From Lichenicola sp965198655 (GTDB lineage Bacteria; Pseudomonadota; Alphaproteobacteria; Acetobacterales; Acetobacteraceae), in the NCBI GenBank assembly GCA_965198655.1, contig OZ240668.1, forward strand, positions 186,001 through 250,000: a stretch of 64,000 nucleotides of DNA. Reading direction: 5' to 3'. Within the stretch, counting starts at the first letter, position 1. Each line of letters starts with the position of its first letter. A program made the translations under genes and the position numbers. Shown one piece after another: positions 1 through 9,009 of this stretch. The notes below the pieces were generated by a model, which saw nothing but the letters and a program-made list of their open reading frames with translations, was not told where the DNA came from and did no database searches.

Positions 1-1044
1 GGGCCGCATGTGCACGACCTGCTCTGCCCGTCCGCAGCAGGCTGCGACGTGGCGGAGGCGGTGGCGCCGACGGATCCGGACCGTTTCGGCTATCCGGCCG
101 GTGACGACACCCTATTGGCGAAGCTGGACTACCTCACGGCGAACACGGCTGCCCAGTATGCCGAGACAGGGCCGTTCGGCGGTGTTCCGGGCATCGTGTT
201 GCGCTTGTCGCAGGAAGCGCGAGTCCGGCTCGACGTTTCGATCCTGGCGGTCAGCGCCTCGACACTCGGAGGCAAGAACATCGGCGGCAACAAGGCGAAC
301 GCGGCGCTGATCGAGAGCGCGCGCTGGGACCGTGTCGTGCTGCAGGACCAGAGCAGTCAGCCGCTTCCGGCGCAGATCATCGTCGCCGGTCGGATCGTCG
401 CAACCAAGGGAGACCCGGCGGCCTTCGCGTCGGGCGTCGCCAAACTGGTGTCGGGCATCGATGCCGCCGACCATGGGGCCGGGCGCGCACCGATCCCGAT
501 CACCCTTTTCCAGACGCCGCCGATGGCCTCGTACGGCTATACCAGCAGCGACGCGGAGAAGCTGCTCTATGGCACCAGCTACGGGTCCAGTGCGGACGCG
601 CCGTATGTCGGGACCGACGATCCAATGACGCAGATGGAAGGTGACATCCGTGCGTCCTATCGCGCCGTGGCGACCGGTTGGAACAGGGAGAACCCGTTGG
701 CGAGCCACATTGACGTGTCTCCCGTCGGCGACGCATGGATCGCCGCTATGCGGCTCGGCATCGCTCAGCGCGACCCGTATCTGGCGTCGGAGCCAGCCGA
801 AGCGGTCGACCTGTGGGACTCCGACGTGCTCGACGCCTGCTGCACGGTGCCGATCGGCTATCATCCCAGCCCATACGGTGCCTACTTAGACGCGCTGGTT
901 TTGTTCGGCACTCTGACCGGCCGCGATCCCGTGTCGCTTGCTCCGTTTGATCCGACGGCGCGCGCACTCGGCATTCCAGCCAACGTGGCGATCGGTTTGC
1001 AGATGTCCGCGTCGAGGGTGCTCCATGCCCGGCTCGTGAGGTGA
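1..1044 (+). CDS. SGNH-like hydrolase, 5' end outside the window
   Basis: The reading frame is open to the left edge, so the true start is probably upstream; the first internal start codon is GTG at 10. About 347 residues are visible. The segment SARWDRVVLQDQSS followed much later by GDAW and the block YHPSPYGAYLDALVLFGTL resembles the SGNH/GDSL esterase fold, where the late His (with a nearby Asp) completes the catalytic triad. The N-terminal block with the nucleophilic Ser is not visible, consistent with truncation by the window edge. Its substrate cannot be told from the sequence; this fold includes esterases and polysaccharide O-acetyl-modifying enzymes. It is followed by a 225-bp spacer and gmk. 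Confidence 0.6.
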   Translation, partial: GPHVHDLLCPSAAGCDVAEAVAPTDPDRFGYPAGDDTLLAKLDYLTANTAAQYAETGPFGGVPGIVLRLSQEARVRLDVSILAVSASTLGGKNIGGNKANAALIESARWDRVVLQDQSSQPLPAQIIVAGRIVATKGDPAAFASGVAKLVSGIDAADHGAGRAPIPITLFQTPPMASYGYTSSDAEKLLYGTSYGSSADAPYVGTDDPMTQMEGDIRASYRAVATGWNRENPLASHIDVSPVGDAWIAAMRLGIAQRDPYLASEPAEAVDLWDSDVLDACCTVPIGYHPSPYGAYLDALVLFGTLTGRDPVSLAPFDPTARALGIPANVAIGLQMSASRVLHARLVR

Positions 1045-1269
1045 CGGGTCTTCCGGATCGCCGTGCAGGGTGGTGTCCGCCACCCGGAACAGGGCTGGCG
1101 ACAGCACAATCCTGCCTTTGCAGGTCTCAGCGCCGAGGCGGACTGGCCGCTTCCCGCCGGCGGCTGCCCAGCTGCCATAGGCGGGAGATGGAGCTGGCAC
1201 GCTGTCAGCGCCCGGTTCACCGCTCTCCCCGAGCCTGCTAGAATCCGCCGGGTCAGCCGAGGACCCGTC

Positions 1270-1932
1270 ATGCCCGCCCCCACGCCCGCGTCCGATCCGG
1301 GCCAGCCGCGTCAGAGCCCGCAGCGGCGCGGGGTCTGCCTGGTGATCTCGGCGCCGTCGGGGGCGGGCAAGAGCACCATCGCCAACGCCCTGCGCGCCGC
1401 CGAGCCCGAGCTGATGCACTCGGTCAGCGCCACCACGCGGGCGCCGCGGCCGGGCGAGACCGAGGGGGTGCACTACACCTTCCGCACGCCCGAGCAGTTC
1501 GCCGCCATGGCGGAGGAGGGCGCGCTGCTGGAATGGGCTACCGTGTTCGGGCGCGGCTACGGCACCCCGCGCGCGCCGGTGGAGGCCTGCCTCGCCGCCG
1601 GCCGCGACATGGTGTTCGACATCGACTGGCAGGGCCACCGCCAGTTGCGCGCCGCCCTGCCCGGCGACGTGGTCGGCGTGTTCGTGCTGCCGCCCTCGCT
1701 GGACGCCCTGGAGCGGCGGCTATGCGCCCGCGCAGCCGACGATCCGGCCGAGATCGCGCGGCGCATGGACGCCGCCCGCGACGAGATCGCGCACTGGCGC
1801 GAGTTCGACCACGTGATCGTCAACGACCGGCTGGAGCAGGCGATCGGCGACGCCCGCGCGGTGCTGAGCGCCGCCCGCATCACGCCCCCGCGCCAGACCG
1901 GCCTGGCGGCGCTGGTGCAAAGCTTCGGCTGA
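1270..1932 (+). CDS. gmk: Guanylate kinase
   Basis: Phosphorylates GMP to GDP with ATP in the cytosol (purine nucleotide metabolism). The 220-residue protein has the P-loop SAPSGAGKST near residue 24, the GMP-binding SATTRAPRPGE block and EGVHYTF just after it, and the DIDWQGHRQL segment. Length is usual for the family apart from a short Pro/Gln-rich N-terminal tail. The frame extends upstream of 1270, but ATG 1270 lies just before the family's normal beginning, and the upstream residues look non-coding. hldE starts 14 bp after the stop, so the two are probably cotranscribed. Confidence 0.93.
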   Translation: MPAPTPASDPGQPRQSPQRRGVCLVISAPSGAGKSTIANALRAAEPELMHSVSATTRAPRPGETEGVHYTFRTPEQFAAMAEEGALLEWATVFGRGYGTPRAPVEACLAAGRDMVFDIDWQGHRQLRAALPGDVVGVFVLPPSLDALERRLCARAADDPAEIARRMDAARDEIAHWREFDHVIVNDRLEQAIGDARAVLSAARITPPRQTGLAALVQSFG

Positions 1933-1946
1933 GCGCGGCGCGGCCG

Positions 1947-3416
1947 ATGGACTTCTCGACCCTCTGCGTGCTGTGCGTCGGCGACGTGATGCTGGACCGC
2001 TACCATTACGGCGCCATGGAGCGGATCTCGCCCGAGGCGCCGGTGCCGGTGCTGCGCCTGACACGCACCCGCGAGATGCCGGGCGGGGTCGGCAATGTTG
2101 CCAACAACATCCTGTCCCTCGGCGGCCGGGCGATCCTGGTCGGGCTGGTCGGCGAGGACGAGGCGGGAACGGCGCTGCGACGGCTGCTCGGCGGCATGAA
2201 CGGGCTCACCGACGCCACCGTGCCGACGGGCGTGCGGCCGACGGTGTGCAAGACCCGCTTCGTCGCCGCCAACCAGCAGGTGGTGCGGGCCGACGAGGAA
2301 AGCCGCCTGCCCTTGCAGCCGGCCGAGCAGGCGGCGCTGGTCGCGGCACTCGACGCGCACGCGGACCAGGCCTCGGTGCTGCTGCTGTCCGATTACGGCA
2401 AGGGCGTGCTGGGCCCGGCGGTGATCGCCCATGCGGTGGGACTGGCGCGGATGCACGGTATCGCGGTGTTCGTGGATCCGAAATCGCGCGACTTCCGGCG
2501 CTACCGGGGGGCCACCTGCGTCACCCCCAACGCCCGCGAGCTGGGCGAGGCGTCGGGGCTCGCGGTCGAGGACGAGGCGGAAGTCGAGCGCGCGGCGCGT
2601 ACGGTGATGGCGCAGGCCGAGGCCGGCGCGATCCTGGCCACCCGCTCGGAGAAGGGGATGATCCTGGTCGAGCGCGACGGCCCCGCCCACGCGGTGCGCT
2701 CGCGCGCGCGCGAGGTGTTCGACGTGTCCGGCGCCGGCGACACGGTGATCGCGGCCCTGGCGCTGGCGCACGCCTCCGGCCGGTCGCTGGAGCAGGCGAT
2801 GCACATCGCCAACGCCGCCGCCGGCGTGGTGGTGGGCAAGCTCGGCACCGCCACCGCGGACCTGGCCGAGGTGATGGCGGAGCTCGACCTCGCCGATCAG
2901 GAGCTGGGCGAGGAGCCGGGCGAGGGGGGCCTCGCCGGCGTGTCCCCGCTCGCGCGGGTCCAGGGACTGGTGGCGCGCTGGAAGGCGCAGGGGCTGTCGG
3001 TCGGCTTCACCAACGGCTGCTTCGACATCCTCCATCCCGGCCACGTGGCCCTGCTGGCGACGGCACGCGCCGCCTGCGACCGGCTGGTGGTCGGGCTGAA
3101 CGCGGATGCGAGCGTGACGCGCCTGAAGGGACCGGAGCGGCCGGTCAACCCGCTCGCCGCCCGGGCCCAGGTGATCGCGGCGCTGCGCCATGTCGACGCG
3201 GTGGTGGGGTTCGAGGACGACACCCCGCTGGCGCTGATCCGCACCCTGCTGCCCAACGTGCTGGTGAAGGGCGAGGACTACGCGCCGGAGCAGGTGGTGG
3301 GGGCGGTGGAGGTCATCGCCGCCGGCGGACGGCTGATGCTGGCGCGCCTGGTGCCGGGCAGCTCGACCACCGCGACCATCGCCCGGATCAGGCGGGCGGA
3401 GCGGGCGGAACGATGA
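1947..3416 (+). CDS. hldE: Bifunctional heptose-7-phosphate kinase / heptose-1-phosphate adenylyltransferase
   Basis: Makes ADP-D-glycero-beta-D-manno-heptose for the LPS inner core. The 489-residue protein carries both domains. The N-terminal PfkB/ribokinase-like kinase shows GGVGNVANNILSLGG and the catalytic DVSGAGDTV motif. The C-terminal cytidylyltransferase-like domain begins near residue 340 with TNGCFDILHPGHVALL and has VKGEDY and PGSSTT. ATG 1947 was chosen because VGDVMLDRY, the normal kinase start, follows closely; the upstream in-frame extension overlaps gmk and is not coding-like. The stop overlaps the start of the next gene (ATGA), indicating translational coupling. Confidence 0.95.
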   Translation: MDFSTLCVLCVGDVMLDRYHYGAMERISPEAPVPVLRLTRTREMPGGVGNVANNILSLGGRAILVGLVGEDEAGTALRRLLGGMNGLTDATVPTGVRPTVCKTRFVAANQQVVRADEESRLPLQPAEQAALVAALDAHADQASVLLLSDYGKGVLGPAVIAHAVGLARMHGIAVFVDPKSRDFRRYRGATCVTPNARELGEASGLAVEDEAEVERAARTVMAQAEAGAILATRSEKGMILVERDGPAHAVRSRAREVFDVSGAGDTVIAALALAHASGRSLEQAMHIANAAAGVVVGKLGTATADLAEVMAELDLADQELGEEPGEGGLAGVSPLARVQGLVARWKAQGLSVGFTNGCFDILHPGHVALLATARAACDRLVVGLNADASVTRLKGPERPVNPLAARAQVIAALRHVDAVVGFEDDTPLALIRTLLPNVLVKGEDYAPEQVVGAVEVIAAGGRLMLARLVPGSSTTATIARIRRAERAER

Positions 3417-4663
3417 TGGGGCCAGGCCGGATCGCCGGGCCCGAGGCGGCGTCGGACGGGATCGCGCGGGCCGCCCGGACGCTCGGCGACTGGGTGTTCG
3501 GCCTCGCCTTGCCGTTCTGGTCCACCGCCGGGATGGACCCGCCGCTTGGGCCGGGCCGCGGTCGCGCCGCCTGCGAACACCTCCGGCTCGACGGCCGGCC
3601 GGCCGAGCCCGGCTACCGGCGCATGCGCGTGCAGGCGCGCCAGCTCTACGTGTTCACCGAGGCGGCGGCGCGCGGGGTCGACGGCGCCGCGGCGATCGCC
3701 GACGGGATCCACCGCTTCATGACCACCCAGGGCGCCGCGTCGGATGGCGGCTGGGCGCGTCGGCTGCGTCCGGACGGCACCGTGCTGGACCCGACCGCCG
3801 ACCTGTACGACCTCGCCTTCGTGTTGTTCGCGCTGGCCCACCACGCGCGGCTGACTGGCGACCCGGCGCCGCTGCGCCAGGCCGACCGCACCCTGGAGTA
3901 CCTGCGCCGGCACATGGGCCGCCCGTCCGGCGGGTTCGCCAACACCGAGCCGGCAGAGGGCGGCTGGCGGCAGCAGAACCCGCACATGCACCTGCTGGAA
4001 GCGGCGCTGGAGCTGTTCTCGGTCGGCGGCGACGGGCGCTGGGCGGAGTTGGCGGCGGAGCTGGTGGCGCTGTTCCGCACACGGCTGCTGGAGGCGGAGA
4101 GCGGCACGCTGGGCGAGTATTTCGACGAGGACTGGCGACGCGCCGCCGGCGTCGACGGCGACAAGGTGGAGCCCGGCCACCACGCCGAGTGGATCTGGCT
4201 GCTCGAGCGCCACCAGGCGCTGACAGGCGAGGCCACCGCCGCGCTGATGGCGCCGCTCGACGCGCTGTGCCGGCGGCACGGCATCGGCGCCGAGACCGGG
4301 CTGGTGCGCGACGAGGTCGGCCGCGACGGCAGCCTGCGCCTTCGCTCCTCCCGGCTCTGGCCGCAGGGCGAGGCGGTGAGGGCGCAGTGCACGCTGTACC
4401 GGATGGCACAGGTGCTGCGCGACGCGGATGCGGCCCGGGAGCACGAGGCGGTCATGCTGCGCAGCGCCGGCAACCTGCTGACCCGCTACCTGATCGCCGA
4501 GGATGGCGGGCTGATGCCGCCCGGCACCTGGATCGACCGGCTCGATCCGTTCGGCCGGCCGGCGATCGACCGCATCCCGACCAGCTCGTTCTACCACATC
4601 ATGTCGGCCTGGACGGAGCTGGACCGGTTGCGGCCCCGTGCCGGGGACGCGCCGCCGGGCTGA
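3413..4663 (+). CDS. AGE-family epimerase/isomerase (N-acylglucosamine 2-epimerase-like)
   Basis: A 416-residue (alpha/alpha)6-barrel sugar epimerase/isomerase. Conserved family blocks are RMRVQARQLYVFTEA near residue 65, NPHMHLLEA near 190, PGHHAEWIWLLERH near 255 and RIPTSSFYHIMSAWTEL at the C-terminus; the paired His residues in these blocks are the family's catalytic acid/base sites. Members act on mannose, mannose-6-phosphate, cellobiose or GlcNAc-type sugars, and the substrate cannot be assigned here. ATG 3413 overlaps the hldE stop by four bases, so it belongs to the gmk-hldE run and may feed heptose or mannose metabolism for surface glycans. Confidence 0.85.
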   Translation: MMGPGRIAGPEAASDGIARAARTLGDWVFGLALPFWSTAGMDPPLGPGRGRAACEHLRLDGRPAEPGYRRMRVQARQLYVFTEAAARGVDGAAAIADGIHRFMTTQGAASDGGWARRLRPDGTVLDPTADLYDLAFVLFALAHHARLTGDPAPLRQADRTLEYLRRHMGRPSGGFANTEPAEGGWRQQNPHMHLLEAALELFSVGGDGRWAELAAELVALFRTRLLEAESGTLGEYFDEDWRRAAGVDGDKVEPGHHAEWIWLLERHQALTGEATAALMAPLDALCRRHGIGAETGLVRDEVGRDGSLRLRSSRLWPQGEAVRAQCTLYRMAQVLRDADAAREHEAVMLRSAGNLLTRYLIAEDGGLMPPGTWIDRLDPFGRPAIDRIPTSSFYHIMSAWTELDRLRPRAGDAPPG

Positions 4664-4670
4664 ACCGGGA

Positions 4671-4708
4671 CATCCCCGTTATCCACAGGCATCCCCGTTA
4701 TCCACAGG
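4671..4708 (+). promoter_or_regulatory. Tandem 19-bp repeat with two DnaA boxes upstream of dnaB
   Basis: Two exact, abutting copies of CATCCCCGTTATCCACAGG occupy 4671-4689 and 4690-4708. Each contains TTATCCACA (4679-4687 and 4698-4706), the consensus high-affinity DnaA box, in the same orientation with 19-bp spacing. They lie 47 bp upstream of the dnaB start. DnaA binding here is inferred. A TTGACA follows at 4715-4720 and TAGAAT at 4743-4748, but their 22-bp spacing is too long for a normal sigma-70 promoter. Confidence 0.7.
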
Positions 4709-4754
4709 GCAGTGTTGACACGCCTGCCGGGGTCGGTTGCGCTAGAATGAAAGC

Positions 4755-6248
4755 GTGAACCAGATCGAGCCACTCCGGCGCGACTCCCTGCTCGGGCTGT
4801 CGCAGCGCCAGCCGCCCTCCAACCTCGCCGCCGAGCAGGCGCTGCTCGGCGCGCTCCTGGCCAACAACAAGGCCTATGAGCGGATCGCCGAGTTCCTGGC
4901 GCCTGAGCACTTCATCGACCCGGTGCACGGGCGGATCTACCAGTCGATCGTGCGGCGGGTGGAGGCGGGCCAGCTCGCCGATGCTGTAACGCTCAAGGCG
5001 GAGCTTGAGCATTCCGGCGTGCTCGACGAGGTCGGCGGCACCGCCTACCTGGCCCAGCTGCTGACCGCGATGGTCGGCATCATCAACGCCGGCGAGTACG
5101 GTCGCGCGATCCACGACGCCTGGATCCGCCGGCAGATGATCGAGATCGGCGAAACGGTGGTGAACAACGCGTTCGGGCTGGATCCCGAGCTCGACGGGTC
5201 CAAGCAGATCGAGGCGGCCGAGGAAACGCTGTTCAAGCTGGCGACCGACAAGGGCCAGGACGGCGGCTTCATCACCTTCGAGCGCGCCCTGACCGACGCG
5301 ATCGGCATCGCCGAGAAGGCGTTCCACCGCACCGGCGCCGTCAGCGGCCTGACCACCGGCCTGCGCGACCTGGACAAGAAGACCGGCGGACTGCACCCGT
5401 CCGACCTGCTGATCCTGGCCGGACGGCCGGCGATGGGCAAGACCGCGCTGGCCACCAAGATCGCCTTCGGGGCCGCGCGCTCGCTGATGCAGGAGGCGCG
5501 CGAGACCGGGGTGACGCCGCGCGGGTCGGTGGCGATCTTCTCGCTGGAGATGAGCGCCGAGCAGCTCGCCACCCGCCTGCTGTCGGAGGAAAGCCGGGTG
5601 TCCGGCGAGCGCATCCGGCGCGGCGAGATCGGGCAGAAGGAGTTCGACCGCTTCGTCCAGGTCAGCCGTGAGCTGCAGACCCTGCCGCTGCACATCGACG
5701 ACACGCCGGCGATCACCCTGTCGGCGATGCGCACCCGCTGCCGACGCCTCGCCCGCACCAAGGGGCTGAGCCTGGTGGTGGTGGACTACCTGCAGCTGAT
5801 GCGGCCGGCGGTCGGCACCAAGCCGGACAACCGGGTGCTGGAGATCTCCATGATCACCCAGGGGCTGAAGGCGATCGCCAAGGAGCTGGCGGTGCCGGTG
5901 CTGGCGCTGTCGCAGCTCTCGCGTCAGGTGGAGAGCCGCGAGGACAAGCGGCCGCAGCTGTCGGACCTGCGCGAATCCGGCTCCATCGAGCAGGACGCCG
6001 ACGCGGTGATGTTCATCTACCGCGACGAGTACTACCTGCAGCAGCGCATGCCCAAGGACACCATGTTCGACAGCAACGACAAGTTCCTGGTCGCCATGGA
6101 CGCCTGGCAGCACAAGATGGAGCTGGCGCACAACAAGGCCGAGCTGCTGCTGGAGAAGCAGCGCCACGGTCCGACCGGCAAGATCGACCTGTTCTTCGAG
6201 GGCGAGTTCACGCGCTTCGCCGACCTGGACACCGTGCACGGGAACTGA
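4755..6248 (+). CDS. dnaB: Replicative DNA helicase DnaB
   Basis: Hexameric 5'-3' helicase of the replication fork. The 497-residue protein has the N-terminal DnaB domain (NLAAEQALLGALL, then the FIDPVHGRIYQSI block) and the RecA-like C-terminal domain with Walker A GRPAMGKTAL near residue 222, Walker B VVVDYLQLM near 345, LSQLSRQVE and DLRESGSIEQDADAV. No intein is present and the length is usual. The start is a GTG; an ATG seven bases upstream (4748) is out of frame. Two DnaA boxes lie just upstream, suggesting initiator-linked control. Confidence 0.96.
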   Translation: MNQIEPLRRDSLLGLSQRQPPSNLAAEQALLGALLANNKAYERIAEFLAPEHFIDPVHGRIYQSIVRRVEAGQLADAVTLKAELEHSGVLDEVGGTAYLAQLLTAMVGIINAGEYGRAIHDAWIRRQMIEIGETVVNNAFGLDPELDGSKQIEAAEETLFKLATDKGQDGGFITFERALTDAIGIAEKAFHRTGAVSGLTTGLRDLDKKTGGLHPSDLLILAGRPAMGKTALATKIAFGAARSLMQEARETGVTPRGSVAIFSLEMSAEQLATRLLSEESRVSGERIRRGEIGQKEFDRFVQVSRELQTLPLHIDDTPAITLSAMRTRCRRLARTKGLSLVVVDYLQLMRPAVGTKPDNRVLEISMITQGLKAIAKELAVPVLALSQLSRQVESREDKRPQLSDLRESGSIEQDADAVMFIYRDEYYLQQRMPKDTMFDSNDKFLVAMDAWQHKMELAHNKAELLLEKQRHGPTGKIDLFFEGEFTRFADLDTVHGN

Positions 6249-6382
6249 GACCGAAACACCCCATCTGGCTGGGCAAGCGGCCCGGCTCGCGCACCTGATG
6301 CCGATTCGGCGGTAGGGACAGCTATCATGGCGACCTCCGGCGGCCCCGTTTGCGGTGCCGCGATGCTGATCGAGGTCGGTGG

Positions 6383-8122
6383 ATGCGTCGTTTCCTGCTG
6401 TTGACCACGTTGACCTTCGCCAGCCCGGCGCTAGCCGACGGCCCGACGGCATTGACGCTGCAGCAGCAGTTCAGCAGCGGCCCCAGCCCGGGTGCCGCCG
6501 GGGCGGTGCGAGCCGCGGGTGGCGACACCAGTGCCACGGTGGCCACCGTCAACGCTCCCGGTGCCATCGCGCGACGCTGGGCGGACCGTCTGGCCGACCG
6601 CCTGAACGTGCGCGACTTCGGAGCGCAGGCGAACGCCGCCAGCGCCGCGCTGGGCCAGGCGGTTCCAGCGGGATCGACCGTGCTCCCGCTCGCGGGGCCG
6701 GCCGCGCCGGTGGCGGGACAGGCGGCAATCGGCGCCTTCCTGTCCGCCGGCACCAAGGTTGCTTCCGTGTCGGTGAGCGGCGGCATCGTCCTGGTCACCC
6801 TCAGCGCGCCCACCCAGGCCAGCGCGGCCGCCGGCGCCCCGCTCGACTTCGCCACCCATGACGACACCGCTGCCTTCTCCGCCGCCCTGGCGGCAGCGGT
6901 CGCGCCGGCGCAGATCGTGGTGCCGCCGGGGCGCTACTGGCTGACCGGTTATCCGGGCAACAAGCTCGGCGTGACCTGGATCTCGCAAGGGGCGAGCTTC
7001 ACACAGAACGGCGGCATCGCGGAGCAGATCGACCAGTCTATCATGCAGCAGCCTGGCGGAGCCGGTTTCGAGATCGTCAAGCGGATGACGTCGGTCGCTG
7101 GCGAGGAGGGCCTGTTCATGCCGATCGACGCCGAGCCGAGCGGTACTACGGCCAGCTTCCAGAAGAACGCCCTGCACGCGGTGCTGTATCAGAACGATCC
7201 GTCTCTCTACGCGTTCCGCGGCGACGCCACCACGGCGACGCACGACCTGGTCGGTGTGTCGGTGCAGGCGCATTGCCCGGCCAGCAACCAGCGATGCAGC
7301 CTGTTCGGCTCCAACTGGGTGAACTTCCTCGACACCGGGAGCGATGGGCCCAGCACCGCCAACGAGACGCAGATCATCGACAACCGCGCCGCCGGGGTGC
7401 CGGAGATGGATAGCTGGAACAATGTCGGCGCCGTCGACTACATCGTCACCGGCATGTCGCCGGCCACCAACGTCATGATGATCCAGGGAACCTCGGCCGC
7501 CGGCCCCGGCGCCTATGACGGGATCGTCTTCCGCTCGGGCGCGATTGGCCGCAGGCTGCTGGTCGAGCGGACCGCCGGCGCGCCCGACAGCACCGGCGTC
7601 GTGCGCTCGCACACCGACACGCTGTGGCTTAGCGCCGACGGGTCTATGTTCGGTCAAACTCTGCATGTCGGCGGCGGCATCGCCAGCAACGACGCGCTGC
7701 CATCGGCCGGGCTTTCAGTGGATGGCAATGGCAACGTTGTCGCCCCCTCCGTCGCCACGTCGAGCCTGTCGGTGAGCGGCGGCGCCAGCTTGGGCGCGCT
7801 TGCCGTTGCCGGGCCGTTGCAGAGCGGCGGCGGCATCGTGTCCACCCAATCCGGCGCCTACGCGCTGGCGCAGTCGGATTGCGGCACCACCATCCGCGAT
7901 ATCGGAGCCGGCCCGCACACCTATCTCGTTCCCGCCGGCCTGCAGACGGGTTGCGCCATCGCGGTGATCCAGGCCGGCGCCGGAGTTATTTCTTTCGCAG
8001 CGGGGTCGGGCGAGACTCTCGAAGCGTTCAACGGCCAGGTCCGTACCGGCGGGGCGTTCGCCCGGGCGAGCCTCCTGGTCGACAGCCCGGCCAGCGCGGT
8101 ATTGAGCGGGCAACTGCAGTAG
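6383..8122 (+). CDS. Secreted tailspike-like right-handed beta-helix protein (pectate-lyase-superfamily)
   Basis: A 579-residue protein with a clear signal peptide (RRFLLLTTLTFASPALA, cleavage before DG). RLNVRDFGA near residue 75, then DDTAAFSAAL and VVPPGRYWLTG, is the N-terminal signature of the pectate-lyase-3 beta-helix shared by phage tailspikes and polysaccharide lyases. The C-terminal ~90 residues (YALAQSDCGTTI, then VPAGLQTGCAIAVIQAG, ending SAVLSGQLQ) match the cap found on phage tail-fibre proteins. No catalytic residues could be assigned. ATG 6383 is chosen because it opens directly into the signal peptide and follows a GAGG-like sequence. It opens the surface-polysaccharide region and may bind, trim or cleave the exported glycan. 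Enzyme activity is inference. Confidence 0.65.
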   Translation: MRRFLLLTTLTFASPALADGPTALTLQQQFSSGPSPGAAGAVRAAGGDTSATVATVNAPGAIARRWADRLADRLNVRDFGAQANAASAALGQAVPAGSTVLPLAGPAAPVAGQAAIGAFLSAGTKVASVSVSGGIVLVTLSAPTQASAAAGAPLDFATHDDTAAFSAALAAAVAPAQIVVPPGRYWLTGYPGNKLGVTWISQGASFTQNGGIAEQIDQSIMQQPGGAGFEIVKRMTSVAGEEGLFMPIDAEPSGTTASFQKNALHAVLYQNDPSLYAFRGDATTATHDLVGVSVQAHCPASNQRCSLFGSNWVNFLDTGSDGPSTANETQIIDNRAAGVPEMDSWNNVGAVDYIVTGMSPATNVMMIQGTSAAGPGAYDGIVFRSGAIGRRLLVERTAGAPDSTGVVRSHTDTLWLSADGSMFGQTLHVGGGIASNDALPSAGLSVDGNGNVVAPSVATSSLSVSGGASLGALAVAGPLQSGGGIVSTQSGAYALAQSDCGTTIRDIGAGPHTYLVPAGLQTGCAIAVIQAGAGVISFAAGSGETLEAFNGQVRTGGAFARASLLVDSPASAVLSGQLQ

Positions 8123-8135
8123 CGCGGGAAGGCGG

Positions 8136-8993
8136 GTGCCCAGACAGGCATGGTCATTCCTGAAGCAACAATTTGGCAGTTTATTTGAACGCGGTTTGGA
8201 TATGATGCGGCAACCAGAACGCAGGTTGCAAATGCAGTGTCTCATGACGCGGGAACATGTACAACAATTAAAACAGCACCGCATCTACTTCAGCCAGGAT
8301 GAAGGGGACCGGTTCACAACCGACCAGATGGTCTTCTTTGACCAGGACGGAACGGTCGAGCCCTACAGCGCGATTCTGCAAGGCGTTGAGATCCCGACCA
8401 TCGGCTCGTTCAGCTACAGCCTGAGCGGCCTGCCTCCCTCGATCCGGATCGGCCGCTACTGCTCGATCTCCTGGGGGGTCCAGGTGATGGCCCTGAACCA
8501 CCACCTGTCCTTCGCCTCCACCTCATCCTTCTCCTATGACCCGCACTTCGTCATCTTCAGGAAGTGTCTGGAGGACGATGCGGTCGAGTCGTTCAGCCGC
8601 TATGGTGGACAGCCCAGCCGCCCGAATCGGATCGAAGCGCCGGTCATCGAGCATGACGTCTGGATCGGACAGGACGTGCTGCTGGCACGAGGCATCACGC
8701 TTGGCACCGGCTGCGTGATCGGCGCCGGAGCCGTGGTGACGGGCTCGGTGCCGCCCTATGCCATCGTGGGCGGCAACCCGGCACGCTTGATACGCTTCCG
8801 CTTTCCCGAGGAGATCATCTCCCGCCTGCTCAGGTCCGCCTGGTGGGACTACAAGGTCTCGGACTTCGCGCAGATGCGCTACGACGATCCGGTTGCGTTC
8901 ATCGCGCAGCTGGAGCAGGCGGCGGAAGCCGGGACGATCATGCCCTTCCGGCCGGAACGGGTCGTGCTCGGCCAGTTCTTCGGGATGGCCTGA
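8136..8993 (+). CDS. CatB-type left-handed beta-helix acyltransferase
   Basis: A 285-residue hexapeptide-repeat transferase. Repeats run through IRIGRYCSISWGVQVMAL, then IEHDVWIGQDVLLARG, LGTGCVIGAGAVV and TGSVPPYAIVGGNPARLI, the classic end of the xenobiotic/virginiamycin O-acetyltransferase (CatB) branch that uses acetyl-CoA. In this setting a glycan or sugar-nucleotide acceptor is more likely than an antibiotic; that is inference. Start choice is uncertain: GTG 8136 gives the longest form, and ATG 8202 or 8205 are alternatives just before the conserved part. The next gene encodes a second member of the fold 16 bp downstream. Confidence 0.8.
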   Translation: MPRQAWSFLKQQFGSLFERGLDMMRQPERRLQMQCLMTREHVQQLKQHRIYFSQDEGDRFTTDQMVFFDQDGTVEPYSAILQGVEIPTIGSFSYSLSGLPPSIRIGRYCSISWGVQVMALNHHLSFASTSSFSYDPHFVIFRKCLEDDAVESFSRYGGQPSRPNRIEAPVIEHDVWIGQDVLLARGITLGTGCVIGAGAVVTGSVPPYAIVGGNPARLIRFRFPEEIISRLLRSAWWDYKVSDFAQMRYDDPVAFIAQLEQAAEAGTIMPFRPERVVLGQFFGMA

Positions 8994-9009
8994 CGATGGT
9001 CCGGTCAGC

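Noticed and set aside
1973..4663. An 896-codon open frame spanning hldE and the epimerase
   Set aside because: The first 480 codons are a shifted frame of hldE (Gly/Arg/Ala-rich); only the part from ATG 3413 is a real protein.
4715..4748. TTGACA ... TAGAAT as a sigma-70 promoter for dnaB
   Set aside because: The spacing is 22 bp, well outside the usual 16-18 bp, so it was not annotated as a promoter.
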